Source of the DNA: Acidobacteriaceae bacterium
Lineage (GTDB): Bacteria; Acidobacteriota; Terriglobia; Terriglobales; Acidobacteriaceae
DNA length: 64,000 nt
Reading direction: 5' to 3'
Assembly (NCBI GenBank): GCA_025462885.1
Contig: JAOAPN010000014.1
Span: 558,001-622,000, forward strand
The notes beneath the pieces were generated by a model. It made no database searches. It was given only the letters and a program-made list of their open reading frames with translations, and was not told the DNA's origin. The translations under genes were made by a program, and so were the position numbers. Below, one piece after another: positions 27,307 to 35,482 of this stretch (positions are counted from its first letter, which is position 1; every line of letters begins with the position of its first letter).

Positions 27307-28275
27307 TTAGCGCGATGGCGCTGGGTTCAGGATGAGTTGGGGTGGCGGGGTAGGCGGCAGGTACTGGTCGAGGAAGCGCTTGATCGAAGCGGCAAAGCCC
27401 GGCTGGGTGGAGAGGCTGCCGGGAACGGCATTGAGTTCGACGGTGATGCGGGGATCTGCGGCGGACTGGAATGCAGGCGGCAAGGTGCTGCCAGAGAGCA
27501 AAAGTTTAGGGGTGTGAAGGGTGCTGAGCGGAGCTGTGAGGGGGAAACGCTCGTGGAAGAGCAGGCGAGCGGGTAGCAGCTTGGTACGGTCGTCGTGGAG
27601 GACGGTTTGGAGCAGGTCGCCATGTGGAGAATCGAGAATTACGGCCGCAGTTTGGGGATGGGTTGCACTCAGGTGAGCGGCGAGGGAGGCGCCAACGCCA
27701 GCTCCGTAGGGAAGGATTTGCTTTTCGGAGAGACTGCGGGTGGCGTGGAGGTACTGCCAGGCCAATTCGGCGTCCTCGGCGAGGATTTTCTGGCCGGGGT
27801 GGGTTGTGTTCGCACTTTGCCCGTAGCCCCGGTAGTCGATGGCAAAGACGTTGATGCCGAGGTCGTGGAGAGCGGTGAGCGTCGGAATCGCATCGGCCAG
27901 CGAACCGTCTCCTGCGGGCAGGTAGAGGAGGGTCGTGTCGGGGTAGCGGCCACCTGGCGTCGCAGGAATCGACCAGGCGGTGAGCTGGGGAACGGCGGAT
28001 TCGTCCGGCGCGAAGCTAAGGAACTGGACGGGGGTGCCGGAGAGGGCAGCCGGGTGATCGGAGGTACGTTTCGGATGCAGAACGATTTGCCACTGTCCGA
28101 TGTAGAAGAGCAGGCACAGGCTCAGGTAGCCGCAGAGGATGGCAGCCAGGAGGATCAGGCCGAGACCCTTTACGATCCATTGAGGATCAACCAGTTCGGG
28201 TGCGTTCGAGGGAGCGCCGGAGCGTGGGGACGAGGCTGGCTGGCGTTTCTTGGAGGATGGGGTGGGACGAGGCAT
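27307..28275 (-). CDS. Membrane-anchored alpha/beta-hydrolase-fold protein lacking the catalytic triad
   Basis: The 322 residues consist of a Pro/Ser-rich cytoplasmic tail (1-30), a transmembrane helix (about 36-58) and an alpha/beta hydrolase domain with recognisable core (INVFAIDYRGYGQS). At the nucleophile elbow the sequence reads PYGAGVGAS, so G193 stands where the Ser of G-x-S-x-G should be. The usual late Asp (G-x-x-D) position reads LLLSGSTLPP, and no His follows in the expected loop before the last helix. The fold seems intact but hydrolysis is unlikely. It is the first gene of a two-gene unit with DoxX. Confidence 0.72.
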   Translation of the reverse strand: MPRPTPSSKKRQPASSPRSGAPSNAPELVDPQWIVKGLGLILLAAILCGYLSLCLLFYIGQWQIVLHPKRTSDHPAALSGTPVQFLSFAPDESAVPQLTAWSIPATPGGRYPDTTLLYLPAGDGSLADAIPTLTALHDLGINVFAIDYRGYGQSANTTHPGQKILAEDAELAWQYLHATRSLSEKQILPYGAGVGASLAAHLSATHPQTAAVILDSPHGDLLQTVLHDDRTKLLPARLLFHERFPLTAPLSTLHTPKLLLSGSTLPPAFQSAADPRITVELNAVPGSLSTQPGFAASIKRFLDQYLPPTPPPQLILNPAPSR

Positions 28276-28404
28276 TAAGGTCTTCTACAAGAACTTTAGC
28301 ATTTCGAGAATCGGAGATTTGGAGCAGGCATCAATTCGCAGGGATCGCGATAGTAGCGCGGTCGTCCGAACGGGCTACGATGAAGAGAGATCAGGAGAAC
28401 GGAA

Positions 28405-28734
28405 TTGGGACAATGGATTCGGTTGTGCAGCGTGGCGGAGGCTCCCTCAGAGGGGCAGGTCCAGGAGACGGGAGCGGGTGGGGTGGCAATTTGCCTGGCG
28501 AGGATCGGGGGCGAACTGGCGGCGTTGGATAACTGGTGTCCGCACCGGCAGGGACCGTTAGGACAGGGATGGGTGGAGGGCGAGGCGGTGATCTGCCCGT
28601 GGCACTCCTGGGCCTTCAACGCCAGGACGGGAGAGGCTGAGTTCCCGGTGCATGAGCGGGTCGCGGTCTTCCCGCTCAAGGTGGAGGGCGAGGACGTCTT
28701 CGTGGAGCTGGATCCGGCGAAGCTTGAGGTCTGA
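28405..28734 (+). CDS. Rieske [2Fe-2S] ferredoxin-like protein
   Basis: This is a stand-alone Rieske domain of 109 residues, similar to the small subunit of nitrite reductase or to dioxygenase ferredoxins. Cluster ligands are visible in DNWCPHRQG (Cys and His) and VICPWHSWAF (Cys and His). It would carry electrons in the cytoplasm. The start is TTG 28405: AGGAG lies seven bases upstream and the residues GQWIRLC that follow match family N-termini; no ATG fits. No oxygenase gene is adjacent, so the redox partner is unknown. Confidence 0.85.
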   Translation: MGQWIRLCSVAEAPSEGQVQETGAGGVAICLARIGGELAALDNWCPHRQGPLGQGWVEGEAVICPWHSWAFNARTGEAEFPVHERVAVFPLKVEGEDVFVELDPAKLEV

Positions 28735-28904
28735 CGAAATCGAAGTGCTGGTAGACGGCAGGGTATGGGGAGTCGCTACGGGGAATCAAGGACGGTACAT
28801 TTGAGGACGCGATCTAAAGTTTAAGTTTTCGCGAGTGCCGTTGACAGTACGCTGAGTTTGTCAGACCGTTCGGCAATCGAATGGATGGCATCCGGGAGGG
28901 GTTT

Positions 28905-29027
28905 ATGAAGATTCGTCATTTGATTCTTGCAGCACTTACGTTCGTCATTCTGGCTGGTTCCGTGGTTCCCGCGGAGGCTGCCGGTCGTCATCACCGCCGT
29001 CATCATCGTCCCCATCACCGCCGCTAG
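28905..29027 (+). CDS. 40-residue exported His/Arg-rich peptide
   Basis: The small open frame starts at ATG 28905 with GGGAGGGG just upstream. Residues 1-26 form a clear signal peptide (MKIRHLILAALTFVILAGSV, ending AEAA). The predicted mature peptide is only 14 residues, composed of Gly, Arg, His and one Pro (GRHHRRHHRPHHRR), with six histidines and seven arginines. A perfect terminator follows 23 bases after the stop, so it appears to be a complete transcription unit. Likely properties are periplasmic metal binding or acid buffering, or electrostatic binding to anionic envelope polymers. None of these is proven. Confidence 0.7.
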   Translation: MKIRHLILAALTFVILAGSVVPAEAAGRHHRRHHRPHHRR

Positions 29028-29050
29028 GCTTCGCTTTATACTTGTTTCGA

Positions 29051-29081
29051 GACCCAGCCTCTGCGGCTGGGTCTTTTGTTT
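29051..29081 (+). terminator. Rho-independent terminator of the small exported peptide gene
   Basis: The perfect nine-base stem GACCCAGCC/GGCTGGGTC has a five-base loop and is followed by TTTTGTTT. It ends a very short transcript upstream of carA. Confidence 0.9.
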
Positions 29082-29160
29082 GACGGGGGATTAATCGAGT
29101 AGGCCTGATTTCCGGCTCCGCACCTGATAGAATCGATAAAATCCACTCCTCGGAGAGGCA

Positions 29161-30300
29161 ATGCAGGCAATACTGGCGCTTGAAGACGGGCGCATCTTTC
29201 GTGGTACAAGTTTTGGCGCCAAGGTGGAACGCACTGGCGAGGTGGTCTTCAATACATCATTGAGTGGCTACCAGGAGATCTTCACGGATCCTTCCTACGC
29301 GGGCCAAATCGTCGTTTTGACGAACCCACACATTGGAAATTACGGCACGACCCCGAGTGATGCGGAGTCGGCGCGGCCCTATATCGAAGGTCTGGTGACG
29401 CGCGAGTTCTCGCCCATCAGCTCGAACTGGCGGTCGACCGAGGTCGCTGACGAATATCTGGAGCGCAACGGCGTTCCCGTGATCTCCGGCATCGACACGC
29501 GTGCGGTGGTGCGTCATCTGCGCGCCAACGGCGTGATGCGAGGCGTAATCGCGAGCGGCGAAAACCTCGATGTGGAGGTGTTGGTGGCCAAGGCGAAGTC
29601 CATCCGCAAGATGGATGGCACCGACCTCGCCAGCGGCGTGAGCACCAAGACGATCTATCAGTGGAGCGACAAGGAGCCGAAGAATCAGACCGGCGACAAA
29701 TTGCTGACGCAGGCCATCGATGAGAGTGGCAAGCAGATGCACGTGGTGGCTTACGACTTCGGGATCAAAGAGAACATTCTGCGGATGCTGACGCGCGAGA
29801 ACTGCCGCGTGACGGTAGTTCCGGCGAAGACTAGCGCGGAAGATGTGCTGGCAATGTCCCCTGATGGAGTCTTCTTTTCAAACGGGCCGGGTGATCCGGA
29901 ACCGCTGGACTACGCCATCGAGAACGTGCAGAAACTACAGGGGAATACGCCGATGTTCGGCATCTGCCTGGGGCATCAGATCTTCGGCCTCGCGCTGGGT
30001 GGATCGACCTACAAGCTCAAGTTCGGTCATCACGGCGGGAATCACCCGATCATGAATCACCAGACAGGCAAGGTCGAGATTACGGCGCAGAACCATAACT
30101 ACAACGTCGATCCGAAGTCGCTGCCGGATGATGTGGAACAGACTCATACCAACCTGAACGACCAGACGCTGGCCGGCTTGAAGCATAAGACGGATCCGAT
30201 GTTCAGCGTGCAGTACCACCCCGAGGCAAGCCCCGGGCCGCATGACTCGCACTATCTCTTCAAGGACTTCCGGAAGATGATGGAAGAGTGGAAGAAGTAG
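29161..30300 (+). CDS. carA: Carbamoyl-phosphate synthase small subunit (glutaminase)
   Basis: CarA hydrolyses glutamine and channels ammonia to CarB for arginine and pyrimidine synthesis. The 379 residues comprise the N-terminal CarA domain (ALEDGRIFRGTSFGAK, then FNTSLSGYQEI) and a class I glutamine amidotransferase domain from about residue 195. Its nucleophile Cys lies in MFGICLGHQIFG and the His/Glu pair in YHPEASPGPHDS. The length is standard. GGAGAGG precedes ATG 29161. carB starts 91 bases after the stop on the same strand, and the two are almost certainly co-transcribed. Confidence 0.95.
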   Translation: MQAILALEDGRIFRGTSFGAKVERTGEVVFNTSLSGYQEIFTDPSYAGQIVVLTNPHIGNYGTTPSDAESARPYIEGLVTREFSPISSNWRSTEVADEYLERNGVPVISGIDTRAVVRHLRANGVMRGVIASGENLDVEVLVAKAKSIRKMDGTDLASGVSTKTIYQWSDKEPKNQTGDKLLTQAIDESGKQMHVVAYDFGIKENILRMLTRENCRVTVVPAKTSAEDVLAMSPDGVFFSNGPGDPEPLDYAIENVQKLQGNTPMFGICLGHQIFGLALGGSTYKLKFGHHGGNHPIMNHQTGKVEITAQNHNYNVDPKSLPDDVEQTHTNLNDQTLAGLKHKTDPMFSVQYHPEASPGPHDSHYLFKDFRKMMEEWKK

Positions 30301-30391
30301 AGAGCTATTTTCAGGTTTTCAGTACGAGGGGCGCAGCAGTCAGGGCGCCCTTTGAAACGCAATCAAGCTTAGTAAGAGAGAAAGAAAAAAG

Positions 30392-33300
30392 ATGCCACGC
30401 AGGAATGACATCGCGAAGATTCTGGTGATCGGCTCGGGGCCGATCGTAATTGGTCAGTCGGCGGAGTTCGATTACTCCGGCACGCAGGCTTGTAAAGCGC
30501 TGAAGGCCGAGGGCTATGAGGTGGTGCTGGTGAACTCGAACCCCGCCTCCATCATGACCGACCCTGAGGTTGCCGACCGCACTTACATCGAGCCATTGAA
30601 CGCATCGTATGTGGAAGAGATCATCCGCGTCGAAGTGGAGATGATGGCACCAGGTGCCGGTGTCTTCGCCGTACTGCCGACGGTGGGTGGACAGACGGCG
30701 CTGAACCTTGCCGTCGATCTGGCCGAGACGGGCGTTCTGGAGAAGTACAACGTCGAGTTGATCGGTGCGAAGCTTGAGGCGATCAAGAAGGCCGAAGACC
30801 GGCTGCTGTTCAAAGATGCGATGAACAAGATCGGGCTGGATATGCCCCGGTCGGCGCTGGTGAACACTGTCAGCGGCGGGCTGGAGTTTGCGGCCAAGAT
30901 TGGTTTTCCCGTAGTGATTCGGCCTTCGTTCACGCTGGGCGGATCGGGTGGCGGAATCGCCTATAACCGCGAGGAGATGACGGATATTCTTTCGCGTGGA
31001 ATCGATCTCTCGCCGGTGAGCGAGTGCCTGATCGAAGAGAGCGTACTCGGCTGGAAGGAGTACGAACTCGAGGTGGTGCGAGACCTGAACGATAACGTCA
31101 TCATCATCTGCTCGATCGAGAACTTCGATCCGATGGGCGTGCATACGGGGGATTCGATTACCGTCGCTCCGGCCCAGACCCTGACCGACCGCGAGTACCA
31201 GGCGATGCGGGATGCAGCGATCCGGGTGATCCGCGAGATCGGCGTCGAGACGGGTGGCAGTAATGTGCAGTTCGCGGTGAATCCGCAGAACGGCCGCATG
31301 ACGGTCATCGAGATGAATCCGCGGGTTTCGCGGTCGTCTGCATTGGCGTCCAAGGCGACGGGATTTCCGATTGCGAAGATTGCGGCGCGTCTCGCGGTTG
31401 GATACACGCTGGACGAATTGCAGAACGATATCACCAAGGCCACGCCGGCCTGCTTCGAACCGACCATCGACTACGTGGTGGTGAAGATTCCGAAGTGGCA
31501 GTTCGAGAAGTTCCCTGGTGCTGACGAAGGCCTTGGACCGCAGATGAAGTCGGTCGGTGAAGTCATGGCGATCGGGCGCACCTTCAAGGAAGCAATGATG
31601 AAGGCTGTGCGTTCGCTTGAGACGGGCAAGAAGGCCAGCGCGCAGGATATCGAACCGCGCCGCCTGACGCAGCGTCTGGTAACGCCGCATCCGGATCGCC
31701 TGATGTATATCCGCTATGCCTTTGAGCGAGGGATGACAGTACGCGAGGTTGCGCGCATGACCTCGATGGACCCGTGGTTCCTGTACCAGATCAAGCAGAT
31801 CACGGATGAGATCAAGGCTATCGGCGCGAAGCCTATCGCCGAGGTGACGGAGTACGACCTTCGCACGGCGAAGCGGATGGGCATCTCCGACGAGCGGCTG
31901 GCTTCCGGCTGGGGTCTTGAAGGCGCTGCCGGTACGGCTGAGGTACGTGCGCTACGCAAGAAGCTGGGCGTGATGCCGGTCTTCAAGCTGGTCGACACCT
32001 GCGCGGCTGAGTTCGAGAGCTTCACCCCGTACCTCTATAGCTGCTACGACGAAGAGGACGAAGCGGCGCCGACGGCGAACAAGAAGATCATCATCCTGGG
32101 CAGCGGGCCAAACCGCATCGGGCAGGGAATCGAGTTCGACTACTGCTGCTGCCACGCTGCGTTTGCGCTGCGTGAGGACGGCTACGAGACGATCATGGTT
32201 AATTGCAACCCTGAGACCGTCTCGACCGACTATGACACCAGTGATCGTCTCTACTTCGAGCCGTTGACGCTTGAAGATGTGCTCTCGGTCTATGAGCACG
32301 AGGCTTCCTCGGGCGCCGAGATCGGGATGATCGTGCAGTTCGGCGGACAGACTCCTCTGAACCTTTCGCTTCCGCTGAAGAAGGCAGGCGTGCCTATCAT
32401 TGGCACCTCGCCGGAGTCGATCGATCTCGCTGAAGACCGGAAACGGTTCGGCAAGCTGATTGAAGAGTTGAAGATTCCGCAGCCTGAGGGTGCGATGGCA
32501 ACGAGCGTGCCGGAAGCTCTCGCCGGAGCGAACCGCGTCGGCTATCCCGTCCTAGTTCGGCCAAGCTATGTGCTGGGCGGACGCGCGATGGTGATCGCAT
32601 ACGACGATGAAGCCATCGTCCGCTACATGAGCACCGCGATTGAGTACTCGCAGGAACGGCCTGTGCTGATCGACCACTTCCTCGAGGACGCCACCGAAGT
32701 CGACGTAGACGCTTTGTGCGATGGCGACGATGTTGTGATCGCCGGAATCATGCAGCATATCGAAGAGGCCGGGATTCACTCGGGCGATTCATCGTGCGTG
32801 TTGCCTGCGGTCGATCTGAGCCCCGAGGTATTGGACACGATTCGCGCTTATACGCGGCAGCTTGCCAAGGCGCTGAACGTGATGGGACTGGTGAACATCC
32901 AGTTTGCGATCCAGCGCGGAACGGTGTTCGTCATTGAAGTCAATCCGCGGGCCTCGCGGACAGTGCCTTATGTCTCGAAGGCAACGGGGATTCCGCTGGC
33001 CAAGATTGCCTCGCGCATCATGGTTGGTCGCAAGCTCAAGGAGTTGTTGCCGGACCAGGTAGCGAGCGGTAAGGATCTTGAGACGGGCTCCCACTTCTTC
33101 GTGAAGTCGCCGGTCTTCCCCTGGGGCAAGTTCCCGGGCGTCGATACGGTGCTTGGACCGGAGATGAAGTCCACCGGCGAAGTGATGGGCGTGGCCGACA
33201 ACTTTGGCGAGGCCTTTGCCAAGGCGCAGAGCGCGGCTGGGCAGGTGCTTCCGCTGAAGGGAACGATCTTCCTGAGCGTGAACGATCACGATAAGGAAGG

Positions 33301-33673
33301 CCTCGTCACGCTGGCCCGGGAGTTCACCGAGATGGGCTTCCACCTGGTGGCGACCCATGGCACCGCCGAGGTCCTGGAGGCCGTAGGCCTGCAGCCTGAG
33401 CGCGTCTACAAGGTGAAGGAAGGACGACCCAACGTCGTCGACCTCATCAAGGGCGACCGCATCCACCTGATCATCAACACGCCGCGCGGGCAGGACACTT
33501 TCTTCGACGAGCAGGCGATTCGAAGAGCGGCTGTACTGGCACGGATTCCGACCATTACCACGCTGGCGGCAGCACGGGCGGCTGCCGAGGGCATCGCTGC
33601 GTTGCAGCAGGGTTCTCTGAGTGTTATCGCCTTACAAACACTTCATGCGGAGCGCGTGGCCGCAGAGGTCTAG
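30392..33673 (+). CDS. carB: Carbamoyl-phosphate synthase large subunit
   Basis: CarB makes carbamoyl phosphate from bicarbonate, ammonia and two ATP. The 1093 residues show the duplicated structure. The first half has ILVIGSGPIVIGQSAEFDYS, then an ATP-grasp domain (IRPSFTLGGSGGGIAYN) and VIEMNPRVSRSSALASKATG. The second half repeats these as ILGSGPNRIGQGIEFDYCC, VRPSYVLGGRAMVIAYD and VIEVNPRASRTVPYVSKATG. A C-terminal MGS-like allosteric domain covers about 960-1093. The length is normal. It starts after carA, with only a weak purine-rich Shine-Dalgarno, and ends at a strong terminator. Confidence 0.96.
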   Translation: MPRRNDIAKILVIGSGPIVIGQSAEFDYSGTQACKALKAEGYEVVLVNSNPASIMTDPEVADRTYIEPLNASYVEEIIRVEVEMMAPGAGVFAVLPTVGGQTALNLAVDLAETGVLEKYNVELIGAKLEAIKKAEDRLLFKDAMNKIGLDMPRSALVNTVSGGLEFAAKIGFPVVIRPSFTLGGSGGGIAYNREEMTDILSRGIDLSPVSECLIEESVLGWKEYELEVVRDLNDNVIIICSIENFDPMGVHTGDSITVAPAQTLTDREYQAMRDAAIRVIREIGVETGGSNVQFAVNPQNGRMTVIEMNPRVSRSSALASKATGFPIAKIAARLAVGYTLDELQNDITKATPACFEPTIDYVVVKIPKWQFEKFPGADEGLGPQMKSVGEVMAIGRTFKEAMMKAVRSLETGKKASAQDIEPRRLTQRLVTPHPDRLMYIRYAFERGMTVREVARMTSMDPWFLYQIKQITDEIKAIGAKPIAEVTEYDLRTAKRMGISDERLASGWGLEGAAGTAEVRALRKKLGVMPVFKLVDTCAAEFESFTPYLYSCYDEEDEAAPTANKKIIILGSGPNRIGQGIEFDYCCCHAAFALREDGYETIMVNCNPETVSTDYDTSDRLYFEPLTLEDVLSVYEHEASSGAEIGMIVQFGGQTPLNLSLPLKKAGVPIIGTSPESIDLAEDRKRFGKLIEELKIPQPEGAMATSVPEALAGANRVGYPVLVRPSYVLGGRAMVIAYDDEAIVRYMSTAIEYSQERPVLIDHFLEDATEVDVDALCDGDDVVIAGIMQHIEEAGIHSGDSSCVLPAVDLSPEVLDTIRAYTRQLAKALNVMGLVNIQFAIQRGTVFVIEVNPRASRTVPYVSKATGIPLAKIASRIMVGRKLKELLPDQVASGKDLETGSHFFVKSPVFPWGKFPGVDTVLGPEMKSTGEVMGVADNFGEAFAKAQSAAGQVLPLKGTIFLSVNDHDKEGLVTLAREFTEMGFHLVATHGTAEVLEAVGLQPERVYKVKEGRPNVVDLIKGDRIHLIINTPRGQDTFFDEQAIRRAAVLARIPTITTLAAARAAAEGIAALQQGSLSVIALQTLHAERVAAEV

Positions 33674-33694
33674 TATTTCTTCGGCACGTAAATG

Positions 33695-33730
33695 AAAAAA
33701 GCTTCAACGGGATTCCGTTGAAGCTTTTTA
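33695..33730. terminator. Bidirectional terminator after carB
   Basis: The 15-base arms AAAAAGCTTCAACGG and CCGTTGAAGCTTTTT form a nearly perfect hairpin with a four-base GATT loop and A/T runs at both ends. It serves carB and the convergent membrane protein gene. Confidence 0.9.
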
Positions 33731-33754
33731 CGTTTGGAGAAATTGGGGAAGCGG

Positions 33755-34237
33755 CTACTCGTCCAGGCCAAAGCGTGCGCCGATCGAGTAGGCAATCATG
33801 GCCATGGGAGCCCAGGTTCCGACCAGCAGGCCGTCTCCACCCATCAGGCCGCTGCCGTTGCCGATGTCGAAGAAGGTGCGCCAGAGCTTCTCTCCCGCCC
33901 CGCAGTGCTCGCAGAGGCCGTTGCCGGTAGGCAGATCGAGCACCCACACGCAGACCACGGAGAAGAGCAGCAACCCCGAGATCCAGACGTAGCGGGCCGT
34001 GTCGTTCTGCTGCATCTTGGCGATGATGAAGCCGCCGATCAGGGGAACCAGGAAGGCCAGAGCAGAGCCGACCAGCTTGGGCGTGGTGGCATCGGCGTCG
34101 GGGTGCGTAAGCGACATGCCTCCGACGGCGAGCGCCAGCATCAGCACCGCGAGGAAGGTGTGGGTGAGGAACCAGAAAGCCTCGCTGCCGAGGTCTCCGA
34201 CGGATTTTCCCTGTACTGTTTCCTGCTTAATAGCCAT
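33755..34237 (-). CDS. Four-helix membrane protein of unknown function
   Basis: From ATG 34237 the protein has 160 residues; a TTG three codons earlier is possible. Hydrophobic helices are at about 21-43 (FWFLTHTFLAVLMLALAVGG), 57-77 (LVGSALAFLVPLIGGFIIAK), 86-106 (YVWISGLLLFSVVCVWVLD) and 138-155. A CEHCG motif between helices three and four could bind metal or form a disulfide. The arrangement suggests an inner-membrane protein with the CxxC loop outside. I do not recognise a named family. It is convergent with carB and divergent from the DHDPS-like gene. Confidence 0.7.
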   Translation of the reverse strand: MAIKQETVQGKSVGDLGSEAFWFLTHTFLAVLMLALAVGGMSLTHPDADATTPKLVGSALAFLVPLIGGFIIAKMQQNDTARYVWISGLLLFSVVCVWVLDLPTGNGLCEHCGAGEKLWRTFFDIGNGSGLMGGDGLLVGTWAPMAMIAYSIGARFGLDE

Positions 34238-34411
34238 GGCTGTCAACGTTGAGATTACTGCATTTGCGGATCGATGAAGCGGCGGACAACTACCCCTTTT
34301 GTTGCAGGTGTCTCGCCTGAGCCTGGGGAGCTGGTCAAAATTTGCTCCTGTTCGTTGCCCCGAATGACAAAGACTGGGGGGCAGGAGTGCCCGCAGAGGC
34401 GGCGTAGCTCA

Positions 34412-34417
34412 TAGAAT
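34412..34417 (+). promoter_or_regulatory. -10 element (TAGAAT) for a probable leaderless transcript
   Basis: TAGAAT ends six bases before ATG 34424 of the DHDPS-like gene, and no Shine-Dalgarno is present. That spacing would put the transcription start on the A of ATG. No good -35 is visible 17 bases upstream. Confidence 0.5.
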
Positions 34418-34423
34418 AGAAGT

Positions 34424-35473
34424 ATGTTGCTTGAAGGTCTTTTTCTGCCCGTGACTACCCCGTTCTACCTGGACGGCCGCCTCAATCTCCGCAAGCTGGA
34501 GCATAACGTCGATCGCTATTCGAAGACGCCGGTCGCTGGACTTGCTGTACTCACGGAACATGGCGATGCGACGCTCCTGAACGATGAGGAGACGCGGGAG
34601 GCGTTGCGCTCCGCCATGGATGCTGCCGCTCCGGAGAAGGTTATGCTGGCGGGTGTGTCGCGGGACAGCGTCATTGCGACCCTGGAGCTCGCAGTGTTTG
34701 CGAGAGCGCTTGGGTATGATGCAGTCGTCGCAGGCGTGCCAACCATGCTGCGGGGAGTGACGGGCAAGCGCGAGAAGCAGGTGTTGGCTTACTTTCAGGC
34801 TGTCGCGGATCAGTCGCCCCTGCCCGTAGTGCTGTTCAGTTCGGCGGCGGGTCACCTGAGCCTTGAAGCGGTGACGGAGCTTGCCGGACATCCCAACATC
34901 TTCGGACTGGTCGAAGGCGATGCCGGGCGCATCGCCGCGATAAAGGCTGCTACAAGTTTTGTGAAGCGCGAGGTGACGGTCACTCCCATCTTCGCGGCGG
35001 CTACAGGACGAATGCTGGCGCAGCGCGATACCTCGGCGGGAGCGACCTTCATTTCGTTGGATACCATTACGGATGGTGCTACAGCATTGGCAGTGGCTCC
35101 GCCGAAGCCTGCTCTCCGCACGCGGACGAAGGCGGTGGGATTTCAGGTGCTGGCAGGAAGCACAAGCACCATGCTGACAGCTCTGCAGGAGGGCGCGGCG
35201 GGTGCGATGCCGGCGTTTGGAGCGGCCGCGCCGCAGGGAACCTACGAGGTGCTGGCTGCATGGAAGGACGGCGATCTGCCGCTGGCCGGGGAGAAACAGC
35301 TCAGGGTGCAGGCTGCGGCACAGAGGATCGAAGAGGAATTAGGTTCGGCGGGAATTCGTTACGGTTGCGATCTGAATGGGTATTTCGGTGGCCGGCCGCG
35401 TCTTCCGCTGCTCCCCGTAAGTGGCGAGCAGAAGACGGAGATCGAAGCATTGCTGCGAGCGATTCGGAACTAA
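34424..35473 (+). CDS. DHDPS/NAL-superfamily protein lacking the Schiff-base lysine
   Basis: The protein has the (beta/alpha)8 shape and sequence order of dihydrodipicolinate synthases, for example GLFLPVTTPFYLDGRLNLRK at the N-terminus. The residues that define the catalytic family are changed. The GTTGE motif reads LTEHGD. The active-site Tyr in L-Y-N-x-P becomes F138 (VVLFSSAAG). The Schiff-base Lys in G-I-K-E becomes V163 (NIFGLVEGD). At 349 residues it is longer than the usual 290-300, with an added C-terminal segment ending GYFGGRPRLPLLPV. It cannot act by the aldolase mechanism; a binding or novel lyase role is possible. It is a single gene, probably leaderless. Confidence 0.75.
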   Translation: MLLEGLFLPVTTPFYLDGRLNLRKLEHNVDRYSKTPVAGLAVLTEHGDATLLNDEETREALRSAMDAAAPEKVMLAGVSRDSVIATLELAVFARALGYDAVVAGVPTMLRGVTGKREKQVLAYFQAVADQSPLPVVLFSSAAGHLSLEAVTELAGHPNIFGLVEGDAGRIAAIKAATSFVKREVTVTPIFAAATGRMLAQRDTSAGATFISLDTITDGATALAVAPPKPALRTRTKAVGFQVLAGSTSTMLTALQEGAAGAMPAFGAAAPQGTYEVLAAWKDGDLPLAGEKQLRVQAAAQRIEEELGSAGIRYGCDLNGYFGGRPRLPLLPVSGEQKTEIEALLRAIRN

Positions 35474-35482
35474 GGGACTGGG

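Noticed and set aside
30311..31690. Antisense open frame of 459 codons over carB
   Set aside because: It is a codon-bias shadow of carB without a start signal.
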